This document shows, piece after piece, positions 44,016-54,215 of a stretch of DNA of 64,000 bases. Numbering within the stretch: position 1 is the stretch's first letter; each line of letters begins with the position of its first letter. Position numbers and translations under genes: made by a program. The DNA comes from Craspedostauros australis (Eukaryota; Bacillariophyta; Bacillariophyceae; Mastogloiales; Achnanthaceae): positions 62,001-126,000 of the forward strand of contig JAMXDE010000067.1 in the NCBI GenBank assembly GCA_026770025.1, written 5' to 3'. The notes below the pieces were generated by a model that saw only the letters and a list, made by a program, of their open reading frames with translations, had not been told where the DNA came from and did no database searches.

Positions 44016-44624
44016 ATGAACTTCTCTTTTTCACCATCCAACAGCATGGCTGGACACCATCACCACAATCAACAGCCAACCCCTCCGTCCTCTTGCAACT
44101 ATGTTCAACCTACCAACGCAAATCGCCCAACATCAGGAGCGAAGATGATGCTCAGAGGCCTGAGAGCCCAAGCCGAGCCAACGAAGAACCTGCAGTTTGG
44201 GATTCGTCCCACGACGATCAGCACTGCACCCTCCGCCGTCAACAGCACTCACAAGAAGGCGCTCAGCCCACCTTTTTTGGGCCTCCCAGGCGGTCACTTC
44301 TTCGACATCAACCAGCGCCATCTTCATGAGCAAGACAGCAGCCACGTCGAGCTCTCTTTTCGCGCAGCATTCGCCTCTATCGACAAGCTGGTCGATACGA
44401 ACAGCCTGATCGCATTCTACCTCGATGGGTGCTTCTCTGGTGTCTGCTTCATCTGCGGTCACGTCTTCTGGCTACTCGCATATGCAGCCTTCTTGCTGTT
44501 TGTGCACTTCATCATCGTGGCAAAGACAGCAGGCTTCATCATTTCCTTTGTGAGAGGAATCATCATCGTGCTCGTAAATGCTCTCTTTCATGGTCGACTC
44601 GCATGCACTCATGCCTGTCACTAA
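44016..44624 (+). CDS. Hypothetical membrane protein, 202 residues
   Basis: ATG 44016, stop 44624. Polar N-terminus with a His run (GHHHHN) and Pro/Asn/Ser bias, then from about residue 135 two long hydrophobic stretches (CFICGHVFWLLAYAAFLLF and the FIISFVRGIIIVLVNALF region), so at least two membrane segments. No family recognised. Next gene (44715-45245) is convergent, 90 bases away. Confidence 0.55.
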   Translation: MNFSFSPSNSMAGHHHHNQQPTPPSSCNYVQPTNANRPTSGAKMMLRGLRAQAEPTKNLQFGIRPTTISTAPSAVNSTHKKALSPPFLGLPGGHFFDINQRHLHEQDSSHVELSFRAAFASIDKLVDTNSLIAFYLDGCFSGVCFICGHVFWLLAYAAFLLFVHFIIVAKTAGFIISFVRGIIIVLVNALFHGRLACTHACH

Positions 44625-44714
44625 GATACCAAGATGGAGCAGCAACCAATGACAAGCAGGACCAATACATTCTATAATCCATTGATAAAGTAGTCAGATC
44701 GAGTCTAGTTTAAT

Positions 44715-45245
44715 CTATCCTCTTGTTGCCATGCGTTCCGCCTTTTCTCGTTTCATTTGCAACTGGTTGTTGAACTTCTGCGCTTTCACTTGTTGATAGA
44801 GGTGCTGTTTGAACTGCTTCAAATCAAATGCAGTGTACTCCTGTCGGCTTGCCTTGAGCTCGGCCGGTGTCATATGCAAATGTTTCAGTAGCTTTACATC
44901 CTCAACAAGCATGCGCTTGGCAAGGGACAAGTGCATGACAGGCTTCCCGTGAACGTCTCGTGGTTGCTGAGGATGCAGCTTGCGGTCGCGTTCGAGCGCA
45001 CGCAATTCGATTGCAGACCGGTCGCGATGCTTGCTCAGCCGCTTCTCAAACGTCTTGAAGTACTTCGCAAACACGGCGTGCGTCATTCCTGGGACTCTGA
45101 ATTGATGCAATGCACGATAGTGCACCCACGCCTCGTCCACAGATACATCCTTCTCATGGAATATGCCGCCAATCTCGAAATCATTCTTGATCATTGCGCT
45201 TGCTGGATTGCTGCGCCAGGTGAACTTCGGCGTGTTGGATGCCAT
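44715..45245 (-). CDS. Hypothetical basic protein with two internal repeats
   Basis: 176 residues from ATG 45245. Two similar halves can be seen: about residues 9-72 (WRSNPASAMIKNDFEIGGI...HYRALHQF...FAKYFKTFEKRL) and about 100-165 (LSLAKRMLVEDVKLLKHLHM...SRQEYTAF...FKQHLYQQVKAQKF), with shared S-x-A-x(2)-M/L, D, Y and F positions. Rich in Lys/Arg and predicted helical. I believe proteins of this pattern are common as uncharacterised diatom proteins, but I cannot name a domain. It could be a DNA-binding accessory gene of a mobile element, given the transposase at 48.4-49.3 kb. That is inference only. Confidence 0.6.
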   Translation of the reverse strand: MASNTPKFTWRSNPASAMIKNDFEIGGIFHEKDVSVDEAWVHYRALHQFRVPGMTHAVFAKYFKTFEKRLSKHRDRSAIELRALERDRKLHPQQPRDVHGKPVMHLSLAKRMLVEDVKLLKHLHMTPAELKASRQEYTAFDLKQFKQHLYQQVKAQKFNNQLQMKREKAERMATRG

Positions 45246-45842
45246 CCTTGCTGCTTGCTGTTGATGTGACTTGCGAAATTTCGAATGTGTGATGTTTCCC
45301 GATCATGTCCATCATCTCTGTCCAACATCAGCATCAGCACTCATACCAATCACAGCATGCATGCAACTTCTTGGTACCAGCGGTCCAACATGTGTTGCTG
45401 TGTTCGTCACTGCAAGTCCAACTACAAAATATCTTCGAGTTGCGTCCTGTCATCCTCCGCTGTCATCATACCATCCAATCGCCAGCAATATCCCATTTCA
45501 TTCTTGCCGCCTTTGCTCGAATCTGGATCTGCATGAAGCTGGATAGTGTCTCATGTGTTTCGCAGCACTTCAATTTTGATCTTGTGTGATAGTCTCGTCG
45601 ACAGTATTGCACATGAACAACATCGCACAGAAATCGCAATACTCAGGCTGGTGATTTGGTTTGGATGCCATGCAAAAGCGCGCAGCCATCCAAGGATCCT
45701 TCTTCCGTTCAAGTTTGGTGGGAAATAGGGTTCGAAGCCAGCATTGGTCCCATCATCAGCTTTTGATTTGATGGGCAAGCAAGCCACACTGGGAACTTGC
45801 ATGAAGCCGAGGTGGAACCTAGCTGATGATGAGCTCCTTGCT

Positions 45843-45921
45843 CAACACAGAGCATCAACACAGAGCATCAACACAGAGCTTCAACACAGAGCATCAACAC
45901 AGAGCATCAACACAGAAAACA
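45843..45921 (+). repeat. 13-bp tandem repeat CAACACAGAGCAT
   Basis: About six copies, one with GCTT in place of GCAT, about 60 bases upstream of the 45979 gene. Confidence 0.8.
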
Positions 45922-45978
45922 GCGACGATTCGACTTGTGGCATCAGAACGAACAGGTATCATCACATAATCTTCTTGG

Positions 45979-47331
45979 ATGATGCAAACCATCGACAATA
46001 CTAAAAATCAACGTAAGTCTTTGAGTCGGAGCATCGCACTTGCTGTCGAACGTACAGGCAAAAGGAGGAACGCAATCAGATTTGCCAGAGAGGTCTGTGA
46101 CAAGAACACACCAGTGTTTGGTCTGCCAGGAAGTCAACTTCGTGTCCAAAGCAGCCGACAGTTCTCCACATTGAAGAGACGAAGCATCACAAGCTACATG
46201 TCATTCTTGGAAAAGGCTCACATCCAGCCAGGTGGGGGGACCCTCGCCGAGCTTGCGGATGATGGCAGCGATGACTTCGGCTGTGATGACATCAGTGACC
46301 TTGTTGACAGCCTCACCGACGCACTTGACTCCATCTCGCTGCACTCATCTACTGCTTCGTCGTCTGCAGCTTCTTCATCAGCTACTTCTTTGCCTGTGCG
46401 TGCATCCACAAAACCTGCTCTGTCAGCCAAAGACGCCACCCCCGCGCAAGCACAGCAATCCAACGCCACCACGATGAATGCCAATTCTCTTTCTACCCCG
46501 TGCAAGACGGTGATCATCGAAAGCAAGCAATCAGAAACACCACAGCGTGTCCAAGTTGCTGAAGCAGCCTTCGCTTCCCCGGTTCCAGCGTTCTCTTCGC
46601 CGGTTCCAATCTTCGCGTCACCTGTCTTGACCCCGCATGGACATCGGAACAAGCACATCGAGCAAGACCCGATGCTTGCTTCTTTGTTCAACAATGCTGA
46701 CGATGGCACCAAGGCGAACCCATACAAGATCCCCGTTAACCTCGACTTCCCTGAGCGCAATGGGCGTTTTCTCATTGATCTTGTCAATGACATGGGTGTG
46801 AAGAGCGGAAATTTCTCTGGGTATCACATCCGAGTCCCTTCTTCGATCCACGACTTCGACAAGTGGACTGCGACAGTCCCTGTCGACATGCCATTGGTCG
46901 CCAATCGTGCCCTCGTGATTCGCGGACCCAGCACTTACGGCTGGCATCGCAATCCGCACGACTTCTACTTAACCGACGAAGAAGCTGGGAGTGCAAGAAT
47001 TGCGCTTGGATCCACCATGGCAAGCATCGAAGGATCGGAGCATCGGAAGTACTCCTACTGGCTTCTCATTTTCCCTGCTGGTGTTGCGTTCGACCACAAC
47101 GTCTTCGAAAAACTCACAGACAACGCCATCCGCACTCACATCTCTGTGCAAGAGGCTGATGAAACCGCAACTGAGCTTGGATGTGTCACTTATGGAGCAT
47201 CGGCATACTGGAAAGTCGTGGTGCAAGGCGGTCGCTTGAATGCCAAGCCTGCTGCAAAGGGCATGAAGAACTATCTCGCCATGTTGAAGGCGAAGAAGAC
47301 TGGCGGTGGAAATGGCGACGGCGACGTCTAG
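45979..47331 (+). CDS. Hypothetical protein, 450 residues
   Basis: ATG 45979 (a second in-frame ATG follows directly). The basic N-terminal 70 residues are followed by an acidic and then Ser/Ala/Pro-rich linker (about 90-215, with SPVPAFSSPVPIFASPV). A compact C-terminal domain (about 225-430) has PYKIPVNLDFPERNGRF, RALVIRGPSTYGW, KYSYWLLIFPAGVAFDHNVF and YWKVVVQGG, then a Gly/Asp tail. I do not recognise the domain from a named family; the WLLIFPAGV segment looks like a beta-strand core. Neighbours are small unfamiliar genes and a Harbinger-like transposase. Confidence 0.65.
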   Translation: MMQTIDNTKNQRKSLSRSIALAVERTGKRRNAIRFAREVCDKNTPVFGLPGSQLRVQSSRQFSTLKRRSITSYMSFLEKAHIQPGGGTLAELADDGSDDFGCDDISDLVDSLTDALDSISLHSSTASSSAASSSATSLPVRASTKPALSAKDATPAQAQQSNATTMNANSLSTPCKTVIIESKQSETPQRVQVAEAAFASPVPAFSSPVPIFASPVLTPHGHRNKHIEQDPMLASLFNNADDGTKANPYKIPVNLDFPERNGRFLIDLVNDMGVKSGNFSGYHIRVPSSIHDFDKWTATVPVDMPLVANRALVIRGPSTYGWHRNPHDFYLTDEEAGSARIALGSTMASIEGSEHRKYSYWLLIFPAGVAFDHNVFEKLTDNAIRTHISVQEADETATELGCVTYGASAYWKVVVQGGRLNAKPAAKGMKNYLAMLKAKKTGGGNGDGDV

Positions 47332-47517
47332 GTAGTAGTTGGCACAGCACAGCACAGCACAACACAGAACAAGAGCAGCTGCAATTGGAACTGCAGCATC
47401 GACGTAACAGGATAATGAGTGAACATGTGTAGTATTGTATTGATTGGTATGTTGCCTAGTTTAGTGTCCTACTGATATGGTGGGGTTGGTGTTGCGCTGT
47501 GCTCTGCCTTGTGTCCA

Positions 47518-47934
47518 TCAGGCCATGCCCGGATTGCGAGGGATTTCATCAACACCAACGAAGCGATGATCCGCGTCATCGCCAAGCTGTACACGGATTT
47601 GCGAGGCTTGCTTCATCTTCCGAATAAGAATGTTTTGGAATCCTCCGATATCCCCAGTGTCAAGGATGTTGCACTCGCACATCGCCATAGCAAGCTTGTC
47701 GACCAGCTTGTTGATATCAGCATGCTGTTGCAAGATCGCCTCGACTTTGTTCTCTGGGATCTTGCGGCGCTTGACGTTGTCCTTGCTGATCGCGGTTGCC
47801 TTCAGATGCCCGTTGTCCAATTGCAAGATAACCGGAATGCGAGTCTTTGTTCGTGCCTTCTGGGTATTCACCCACCCAATAAGGCCTTTGTACTTGCCAC
47901 CAACGGCTGTGATTGGTTTTCCTTTCATTACCAT
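47518..47934 (-). CDS. Hypothetical KOW-like protein
   Basis: 138 residues from ATG 47934; the frame stays open upstream to 48234, but the upstream part (poly-Cys/Tyr from a CAACAG repeat) looks non-coding. Residues 4-20 (KGKPITAVGGKYKGLIGWV) resemble a KOW motif, a beta-strand pair that binds RNA or protein in ribosomal and transcription factors. The rest is a helical segment (ENKVEAILQQHADINKLVDKL) ending GMA. Function unknown. Convergent with the 450-residue gene (186 bases apart) and divergent from the transposase. Confidence 0.55.
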   Translation of the reverse strand: MVMKGKPITAVGGKYKGLIGWVNTQKARTKTRIPVILQLDNGHLKATAISKDNVKRRKIPENKVEAILQQHADINKLVDKLAMAMCECNILDTGDIGGFQNILIRKMKQASQIRVQLGDDADHRFVGVDEIPRNPGMA

Positions 47935-48404
47935 GTTGTTCTGGAAGAGATGAACTATGGCATCATCATCTGTGCCAACATGTTGACAACAGCAACAGTA
48001 ACAGTAACAGCAACGCGACCAGGCACGATGCTCGTGGTTGGCAACTCGCGAACACGGGGCCCAACGAGTAACAGTAACAGCGATTGAATTTGATTTCGCG
48101 GGTTTGAGACATGTCGCCAAAGGGGTTGGCTCGATTACTTCTCTGTGTACGAGTATGATCACATGTTGCTGTTTGCTTTCGTGCGCGCTGGCGATTTCGT
48201 GGCGTTCGGTTGTTTTGATCGATCGCATCGCCATCGGCTGTAGCGTTCACGGCACACTGTTGATTCTTCAACCAGAAGTGCAAGTTGTACAACTACTGTC
48301 AGCATTAGCATCAGCATTAGCATAAAGAGTAGCAAGAGGAACATCAGACTTCGCAACAACAGCAACAGCAACGAAGACAATCATCGCGCACCAACCACTG
48401 CAGC

Positions 48405-49313
48405 ATGTTTTTGAGTCCAAACACTGTTCTCACGCTCGGGCTTCAGCTGGTGGGGATTCAACACACCGAACAAACATCAAAACGCACTCTTGTCAAACTC
48501 TTCCGACAACATTACGGTTCCAATCCGCTTGATGTTGCCGAGATCTAGTTTGACTTGTGTCATACGACGATCTCTGAAGCTGCGATTGGCACGAAAGAGC
48601 AAACAATGAAAGGGTTCACATTCTATATGATTGCTCTCTATTATCTGTGGCTCTATCCAAAGAACTCGGGCGTCATCGTTTCCCGTTTCGGTATCTGTGA
48701 GCGGTATGCCCGAGGCGAAGCAATTTGGAACTGGATCAAACGCATCGCAGCATTGCGCGCAAAGAAGATCGTCTGGACCAAGTCGTTGGACCACCCCAAT
48801 TCAGCCATTTTCGCAGTGACGGTTGATGGCACTGATTTCCGCACGTGGGAACCCAAGCACCCAACACTGCCAGTGGACCGAGCGCAGTTCTCTCACAAAT
48901 TTAATCATGGCGCGGTGAAGTACGAGATCGCGATTTCGGTCTTCACATCAAAATGCGTTTGGATCAACGGTCCATTTCCAGGCGGAACACATGACAGAAC
49001 CATCTTCCGCCAAGGTCTCAAGGACAAAATCGCAAGAGGCAAATTGGCCATCGCCGACCGGGGATACCAAACAAGCGAACCCAACGAACGCAAAAAACTG
49101 TCATTGCCAAGCGGCACAGATTCGCGACACCTCGCCAAGTTCAAGAGCCGAGCTCGTTGCCGACACGAGAGCTTCAACGGTCGGATCAAAAAATTCAAGA
49201 TCATGGATGACACCTTTCGCCACGGTCACCAGTGCCATGTACACGCCTTCGAAGCCGTGTGTGTGATTCTGCAGTACCAAATGGACAACGGGTCTGAATT
49301 GTTCGCAGTGTAG
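48405..49313 (+). pseudogene. PIF/Harbinger-type transposase with one in-frame UAG
   Basis: From ATG 48405 a 303-codon frame is broken only by TAG at 48546-48548, in the context LDVAEI*FDL, where related transposases have Trp (TGG to TAG is one change). The part after it (ATG 48606, 235 residues) has the DDE_4-type core: VTVDGTDFRTWEP (first D), PGGTHDRTIF, LAIADRGYQ (second D) and RARCRHESFNGRIK (E). The length is near the short end for Harbinger transposases. No terminal repeats are proven; AT-rich repeats flank the wider cluster. The Myb-like partner usual for Harbinger was not recognised nearby. Confidence 0.8.
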
Positions 49314-49504
49314 CTTGTTCATGCTTCATGTCAACAGTAACATAATTAGCCCACTATTGTTGTGCTTATTCCTTGTCATCTTGGGTGTTGAGACTCATGT
49401 TGCTGTGTTTGTTTGGTAATCATCTGTCGTCAAGTTGCGTGGGCAGAGAAGACCGGCTGCGATGGAATGTCAGTGTGGCACGTCATTCACGAGTGATTGA
49501 GGTT

Positions 49505-49665
49505 GGCCTTTTAGAATTGCGCTGGGCCCAATTACTTTCCATTTTTTGGAGCGAAACCCATTAATGAGAAACGCGTTTCCATTAACCATTTTATTTTACA
49601 TTATCGGGACTGGCTTTACATTAATGAGAAAGCGAAAACCATTTTTCATTGTGCTTGCCATTTTT
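49505..49665 (+). repeat. AT-rich repeat related to 43277-43400
   Basis: GCGCTGGGCCCAAT followed by CATTTTTTGG, then two CATTAATGAGAAA(C/G)CG motifs. Direct orientation relative to the copy near 43.3 kb. Confidence 0.5.
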
Positions 49666-50049
49666 TGTTCCGGAGAGATATTTCACGGGACTCGATAGCT
49701 TGAACAACAAATATCAATACGGCAGGTGCATGCCTGAATAAATGTCATTGATATTAAAGTGAGAGCCATTATTTAACATATCATTCCCAACGTACTTTTT
49801 ACAGCGATGGCCTTCGAAGAGGAGAACGAAGCGAAGAATTGAAGGAGAAGAGCGATTAGGTCGAATTAGTCGAATACTGACGTGGTTGATACATTTGCCG
49901 AGTGTCCCTGCAGCGAGAGGATGACTATTGGTATTATGATCTGTGCACACCGTCCCCTGATTGCATTGTGTGCACTGTGTGCATTGCAGTATTCGTTTTG
50001 ATCATTATACCTTCCACACCGTTGCAATACTTCTCGTGCTATCCCTTAA

Positions 50050-50073
50050 CGACCCAACGCCCATATTATGGGC
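50050..50073 (+). repeat. Left terminal inverted repeat of the piggyBac element
   Basis: Follows TTAA; includes the palindrome GCCCATATTATGGGC, found also at the right end (54187-54201). Confidence 0.8.
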
Positions 50074-50463
50074 AATAAAAATTTCATAATCAGTTATTCC
50101 AACTTTCGACCCCAACGCCTACAAGTGGGAACCTCTTTTCTTTACATATTCTGAATCCTCTCGAGTTCCTCTTTCCAACCATGCTATTACATTTATATGT
50201 CTTCTACTGTTGTTAGGTTGATATCGTCGCCTAAAGTACTCGTGAGTCAATTTCGAGCTGCGGGACTGTCGCTCAATCCATTGGCGAGAGGGGAATCGCC
50301 AAATTGGCGAGGCCGCATTTTCGTTTTTTCGCATTTTCTTCCTCGCCAACACCCGAGCGTCATACCTTTGCTGTTGCGAATCGGCATGCCTCTTCCTCCC
50401 AATGCAATGCTTGCAGGTTGCGGTGCCTGCTTCTCTTACCATGCAACCAGCATGACAGCATGT

Positions 50464-50580
50464 GAGCATGGCATCATGTGAGCATGGCATCATGTGAGCA
50501 TGGCATCATGTGAGCATGGCATCATGTGAGCATGGCATCATGTGAGCATGGCATCATGTGAGCATGGCATCATGTGAGCA
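50464..50580 (+). repeat. 16-bp tandem repeat GAGCATGGCATCATGT
   Basis: About seven nearly perfect copies in the 5' region of the piggyBac element. Fewer, degenerate copies are in the relic at 16.5 kb. Confidence 0.9.
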
Positions 50581-50604
50581 CTGCAGCATGGCAACATTGC
50601 AGCA

Positions 50605-51575
50605 TGGCAACATCACAGGATGGCTGCATCGCAACATCGCATAATCGCAACATCGCATAATCGCAACATCGCATTATCGCAACATTGCACGATCACAGCA
50701 TTGCTGCATCACAGCGTCGCGGCATCACAGCGTTGTGGCATCGCGCCATCACAGCATCGCGACATCACATCATCACGGCATCGCGGCATCACATCATCAC
50801 AGCGTCGCGGCATCACATCATCACAGCGTCGCGGCATCACAGCATTGCAGCGTCGTGGCATCACAGCGTTGTGGCATCGTGCCATCACATCATCACAGTG
50901 TCGTGCCATCACATCATCACAGTGTCGTGGCATTGCAGCATCACAGCATCACAGCATCGTGGCATCGCACCATCACGGCATCGCGCCATCACATCATCGC
51001 AGTGTCGCGACATCACAGCATTGCAGCGTTGCGACATCACAGCGTCGCGGCATTGCAGAATCACACCATCACGGCATCACGGCATCGCGCCATCACATCA
51101 TCGCAGCGTCGCGACATCACAGCATTGCAGCGTTGCAACATCACAGCGTCGCGGCATTGCAGGATCACACCATCACGGCATCACATCATTGCAACATCAC
51201 ATCATTGCAACATCACAGCGTCGTGGCATTGCAGGATCACACCATCACGGCATCACGGCATCGCACCATCACATCATCGCAGCATTGCGACATCACAGCA
51301 TTGCAGTGTTGCGACATCACACCATCACGGCATTGCAGGATCACACCATCACGGCATCACAGCATCACACCATCACATCATCGCAGCGTCGCGACATCAC
51401 AGCATTGCAGTGTTGCGACATCACACCATCACGGCATCACATCATTGCAACATCACAGCGTTGCAGCATCACAGCGTCGCGGAATTGCAGCATCACATCA
51501 TCGCGGCATCACAGCACCGCGGCATCCCAACATTGCAGCATCGCGGCATTGCAACATCACAGCATCAGATCACAT
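50605..51575 (+). repeat. CATCACAGC-type degenerate minisatellite
   Basis: About 970 bases of 9-15 bp units such as CATCACAGCATTGCAG and CATCACACCATCACGG. The unit has no stop in any forward frame, so long open frames of His/Ser/Ile/Ala arise in all three. It ends 17 bases before the transposase ATG. Confidence 0.9.
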
Positions 51576-51591
51576 CAGTCCAAGTTGCATC

Positions 51592-54060
51592 ATGGTTGAT
51601 CCCCCAAAGAAGCCATCACGAAAGCGCGCACCTCCCACAGGCACATTGCCATCCTTGCCTGCACACAAGCCCCTTGCGTATGACGGGTCACCCTACAGCA
51701 GCTCACGGCCACATATCATATTCCTGAATGGCGTGCCTTCCTCTGCCATCTTCTTTGGAGACAACAACAGCACATCTAATTCTGAGCGAAGTCCAACCTA
51801 CAGAGACTTCCTCGGAAACAATGAATCCTGCAACACCACCAACATCTGGGGCAATCCTAATCTGCCTGGTTTGGATACCACTGCCTCCTCATTGGACATT
51901 GATGCCAACCATCAGCCCTGCCATGACGATGCCACAAATGGCAGCACAGTCAGCCCCATCCCTTCGCCAACACGAAAATCCTACACCAACAGCACTACTA
52001 CACCAGAGTTCTCCACGGACAGCACCACCACGCGAGGAAGCTTGGAGGGTCGTGCATGCTTCACTGGTGATGGAAGCAACCAGAGAACCATTCCGCAACT
52101 GAACTTCCCTCCATTCCCAACACCAACAGATGGGCAATCCAGGTGCAATACCGTCGTCTGCTCCAAAGAATCCACCAAGCCACCCTGGGATTCCCGCTAT
52201 GCAGCCTCCCCAGGGGACAACATCGCCAGTCCTCTGGTACCTCTTCTTCATCCCATGGCTCCTCCTCCGTACACGCCCCTACCCATTGGAAATCACAAGC
52301 CAAGATTTGCTGGCATTCGGAATTTGAAGACAACAGTGGACAGCCTTCTCGAGATCATTTTTCCACACACCTTGATGGAAAGAATCCAACGGCATTCGAA
52401 CAATCATCTACGGAAGAGCGGCAGCATGGCCCCTGCCATCACAATTTCCGAGCTGTACATATTCCTGGCAATGTACTACTACATGGGAGTATGGAACGCA
52501 CCATCAAAAAGGGACTATTGGCGTGGCACCTGCGTATCCGTCCCTACTAACACACTCATGACCCACCTGAGCAGGAATCGATATGACATCATCTTCCAGC
52601 ATATCCATTTCACTGCAGAGCTTCCAGATGATGACAACGGATCATCAGCATCTTCCACCACACCCATCAACTTCGATGTCAATGAAGATGATATGCGGGA
52701 GAGTGCGGACAGTACCACCATTGCATCACGAAGTGAGCTATCATCCATCAGCACAGCTTCATTGAAGGTGAGCAGTGCAGAGTCCAAGGATACCGGAGCC
52801 TTCGATACGAAGCCACCAGCACAAAAGAAGGCCAAGAAGGAGGGCAGCAATGTTCAGTTGAGCCGATCATGGTACAGGAAGGTGCAGCCACTCCTCGACC
52901 ATACCAATCGAGTGGCAAAACGCATCTGTACAAGACCAGGCTCCGCATGCGCCATCGACGAGATGATGGTGCGGTTCAAAGGTCGTTCCGCACAGACACA
53001 CAGGATGAAGATGAAGCCAATCAAAGAGGGCTTCAAATTCTTTGCACTGTGTTGTTCAAGCACTGGGTTCATGTACCATATCCTACCAGCAGGTCGACTT
53101 GACAAGACCACAAGAATCAACAACACTGTGGAGGAGTTGATGAATGAACTTGATCGAAGGCATCATCATGTGGTCACCATGGACAACTTCTTCACCACCA
53201 AGATGGTTCTCCAGCGGTCAAGACAGATGGGCATTGGCATCTTGGGCACAGCACGCAATCGGAACGGATTTCCTCCAAAGGCAGTTAAGGAGGTCGAGGA
53301 TGACAGGTTCAACAGCCTGTACATCTGGACTGAACCAAATGAGCATGTGGTAACTCGGTGGGTGGACAACAACATTGTCCTGATGGTGAGCACGGTTCAC
53401 TATGGAAACGAGACAGTTCTTCGCGATCGTCACAAGCCCAGAGAGACACGGATCAACAAGAAGCATCTGAAGACGGTGTGGGGAGATGATTGGAATGCAA
53501 GAATCCGCATTCCCAAAATGATCAATGACTACAATCACTGGATGGGTGGGGTTGACCGATGTGATCAGCTGATCTCATATTATCGTCCAAACATACGCTG
53601 CAGGAGGATATGGATGCCACTCATGTTCCATTTCCTGGATATCCTCAGAGTGAACGCATGGATCAGTCATTGTCATCTGGCAGACAAAGAGGAGAGGTTG
53701 CCCCAAAAAGAATTCACACTGGAGATGGTTGAAGCCCTTGTGAGGAAGTCGTCCACATCGAGTTCAAAGGGCACAAGATCAACAGAACAGATACCCAGAC
53801 TGATTGTGACAAGGCACAGAATGAGGGCATCTGCGCCAACCCTCCCAGAAGCGAGATTGATGGGAGAGGAGGCAGAGCATGAGCAAGTAATTGTGAAAGG
53901 AGAATGGGCAAGAACGTGCCGATACTGTGCATTTCTGGGCGCAAATGCGAAACTTTCTGGCAAGGAGGGAACCAAACCTAAACGAGTTACCAGGATGTGT
54001 AGCTTCTGTAGAGTCTATATCTGTAGCGAACATTGGGATATATACCATGGAAAGACGTAA
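51592..54060 (+). CDS. piggyBac transposase
   Basis: 822 residues from ATG 51592; the frame is open 970 bases further upstream only because the minisatellite lacks stops, so I start at the first Met after it. Ser/Thr/Pro-rich N-terminus (about 1-210), then the DDE_Tnp_1_7 domain: the three catalytic aspartates are D456 (AIDEMMVRFKG), D531 (VTMDNFFTT) and D655 (WMGGVDRCDQ). The C-terminus has a Cys/His cluster (CRYC...CSFC...CSEHW), the cross-brace zinc domain that in this family binds the transposon ends. Cut-and-paste at TTAA in the nucleus is known for the family. All key residues are present and the ends are in place, so the element may be active. Confidence 0.93.
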   Translation: MVDPPKKPSRKRAPPTGTLPSLPAHKPLAYDGSPYSSSRPHIIFLNGVPSSAIFFGDNNSTSNSERSPTYRDFLGNNESCNTTNIWGNPNLPGLDTTASSLDIDANHQPCHDDATNGSTVSPIPSPTRKSYTNSTTTPEFSTDSTTTRGSLEGRACFTGDGSNQRTIPQLNFPPFPTPTDGQSRCNTVVCSKESTKPPWDSRYAASPGDNIASPLVPLLHPMAPPPYTPLPIGNHKPRFAGIRNLKTTVDSLLEIIFPHTLMERIQRHSNNHLRKSGSMAPAITISELYIFLAMYYYMGVWNAPSKRDYWRGTCVSVPTNTLMTHLSRNRYDIIFQHIHFTAELPDDDNGSSASSTTPINFDVNEDDMRESADSTTIASRSELSSISTASLKVSSAESKDTGAFDTKPPAQKKAKKEGSNVQLSRSWYRKVQPLLDHTNRVAKRICTRPGSACAIDEMMVRFKGRSAQTHRMKMKPIKEGFKFFALCCSSTGFMYHILPAGRLDKTTRINNTVEELMNELDRRHHHVVTMDNFFTTKMVLQRSRQMGIGILGTARNRNGFPPKAVKEVEDDRFNSLYIWTEPNEHVVTRWVDNNIVLMVSTVHYGNETVLRDRHKPRETRINKKHLKTVWGDDWNARIRIPKMINDYNHWMGGVDRCDQLISYYRPNIRCRRIWMPLMFHFLDILRVNAWISHCHLADKEERLPQKEFTLEMVEALVRKSSTSSSKGTRSTEQIPRLIVTRHRMRASAPTLPEARLMGEEAEHEQVIVKGEWARTCRYCAFLGANAKLSGKEGTKPKRVTRMCSFCRVYICSEHWDIYHGKT

Positions 54061-54186
54061 AACAGACACAAACAAAAAAGCAGTAGTTTCCAACGATAAC
54101 ACTAGTTGTAAGGGGTACAGACTTAGTTTTCACGTAGGCCCTGGTAGGGCAAATGCGTTCAAAAAACAACTAGTGTCATTATATCG

Positions 54187-54215
54187 CCCATAATATGGGC
54201 GTTAAGCTTGGGTCG
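54187..54215 (+). repeat. Right terminal inverted repeat of the piggyBac element
   Basis: GCCCATAATATGGGCGTTAA then GCTTGGGTCG, followed by TTAA. A further internal inverted pair (AACACTAGTTGT near 54100 and ACAACTAGTGTC near 54167) lies just inside it. Confidence 0.8.

Noticed and set aside
47935..48234. N-terminal extension of the KOW-like protein
   Set aside because: Contains a poly-Tyr/Cys stretch from a CAACAG/TAACAG repeat; the conserved-looking part begins at ATG 47934.
50464..50580. Regular 16-bp repeats that might look like a CRISPR array
   Set aside because: No unique spacers between units; eukaryotic context; simple tandem repeat.
50735..51727. Two further 300-codon frames through the minisatellite (offset frames)
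   Set aside because: Repeat units lack stops in every frame; composition is purely repeat-driven.
54097..54180. Inverted AACACTAGTTGT / ACAACTAGTGTC pair as a separate MITE
   Set aside because: Lies inside the piggyBac right end and is better explained as its subterminal repeat.
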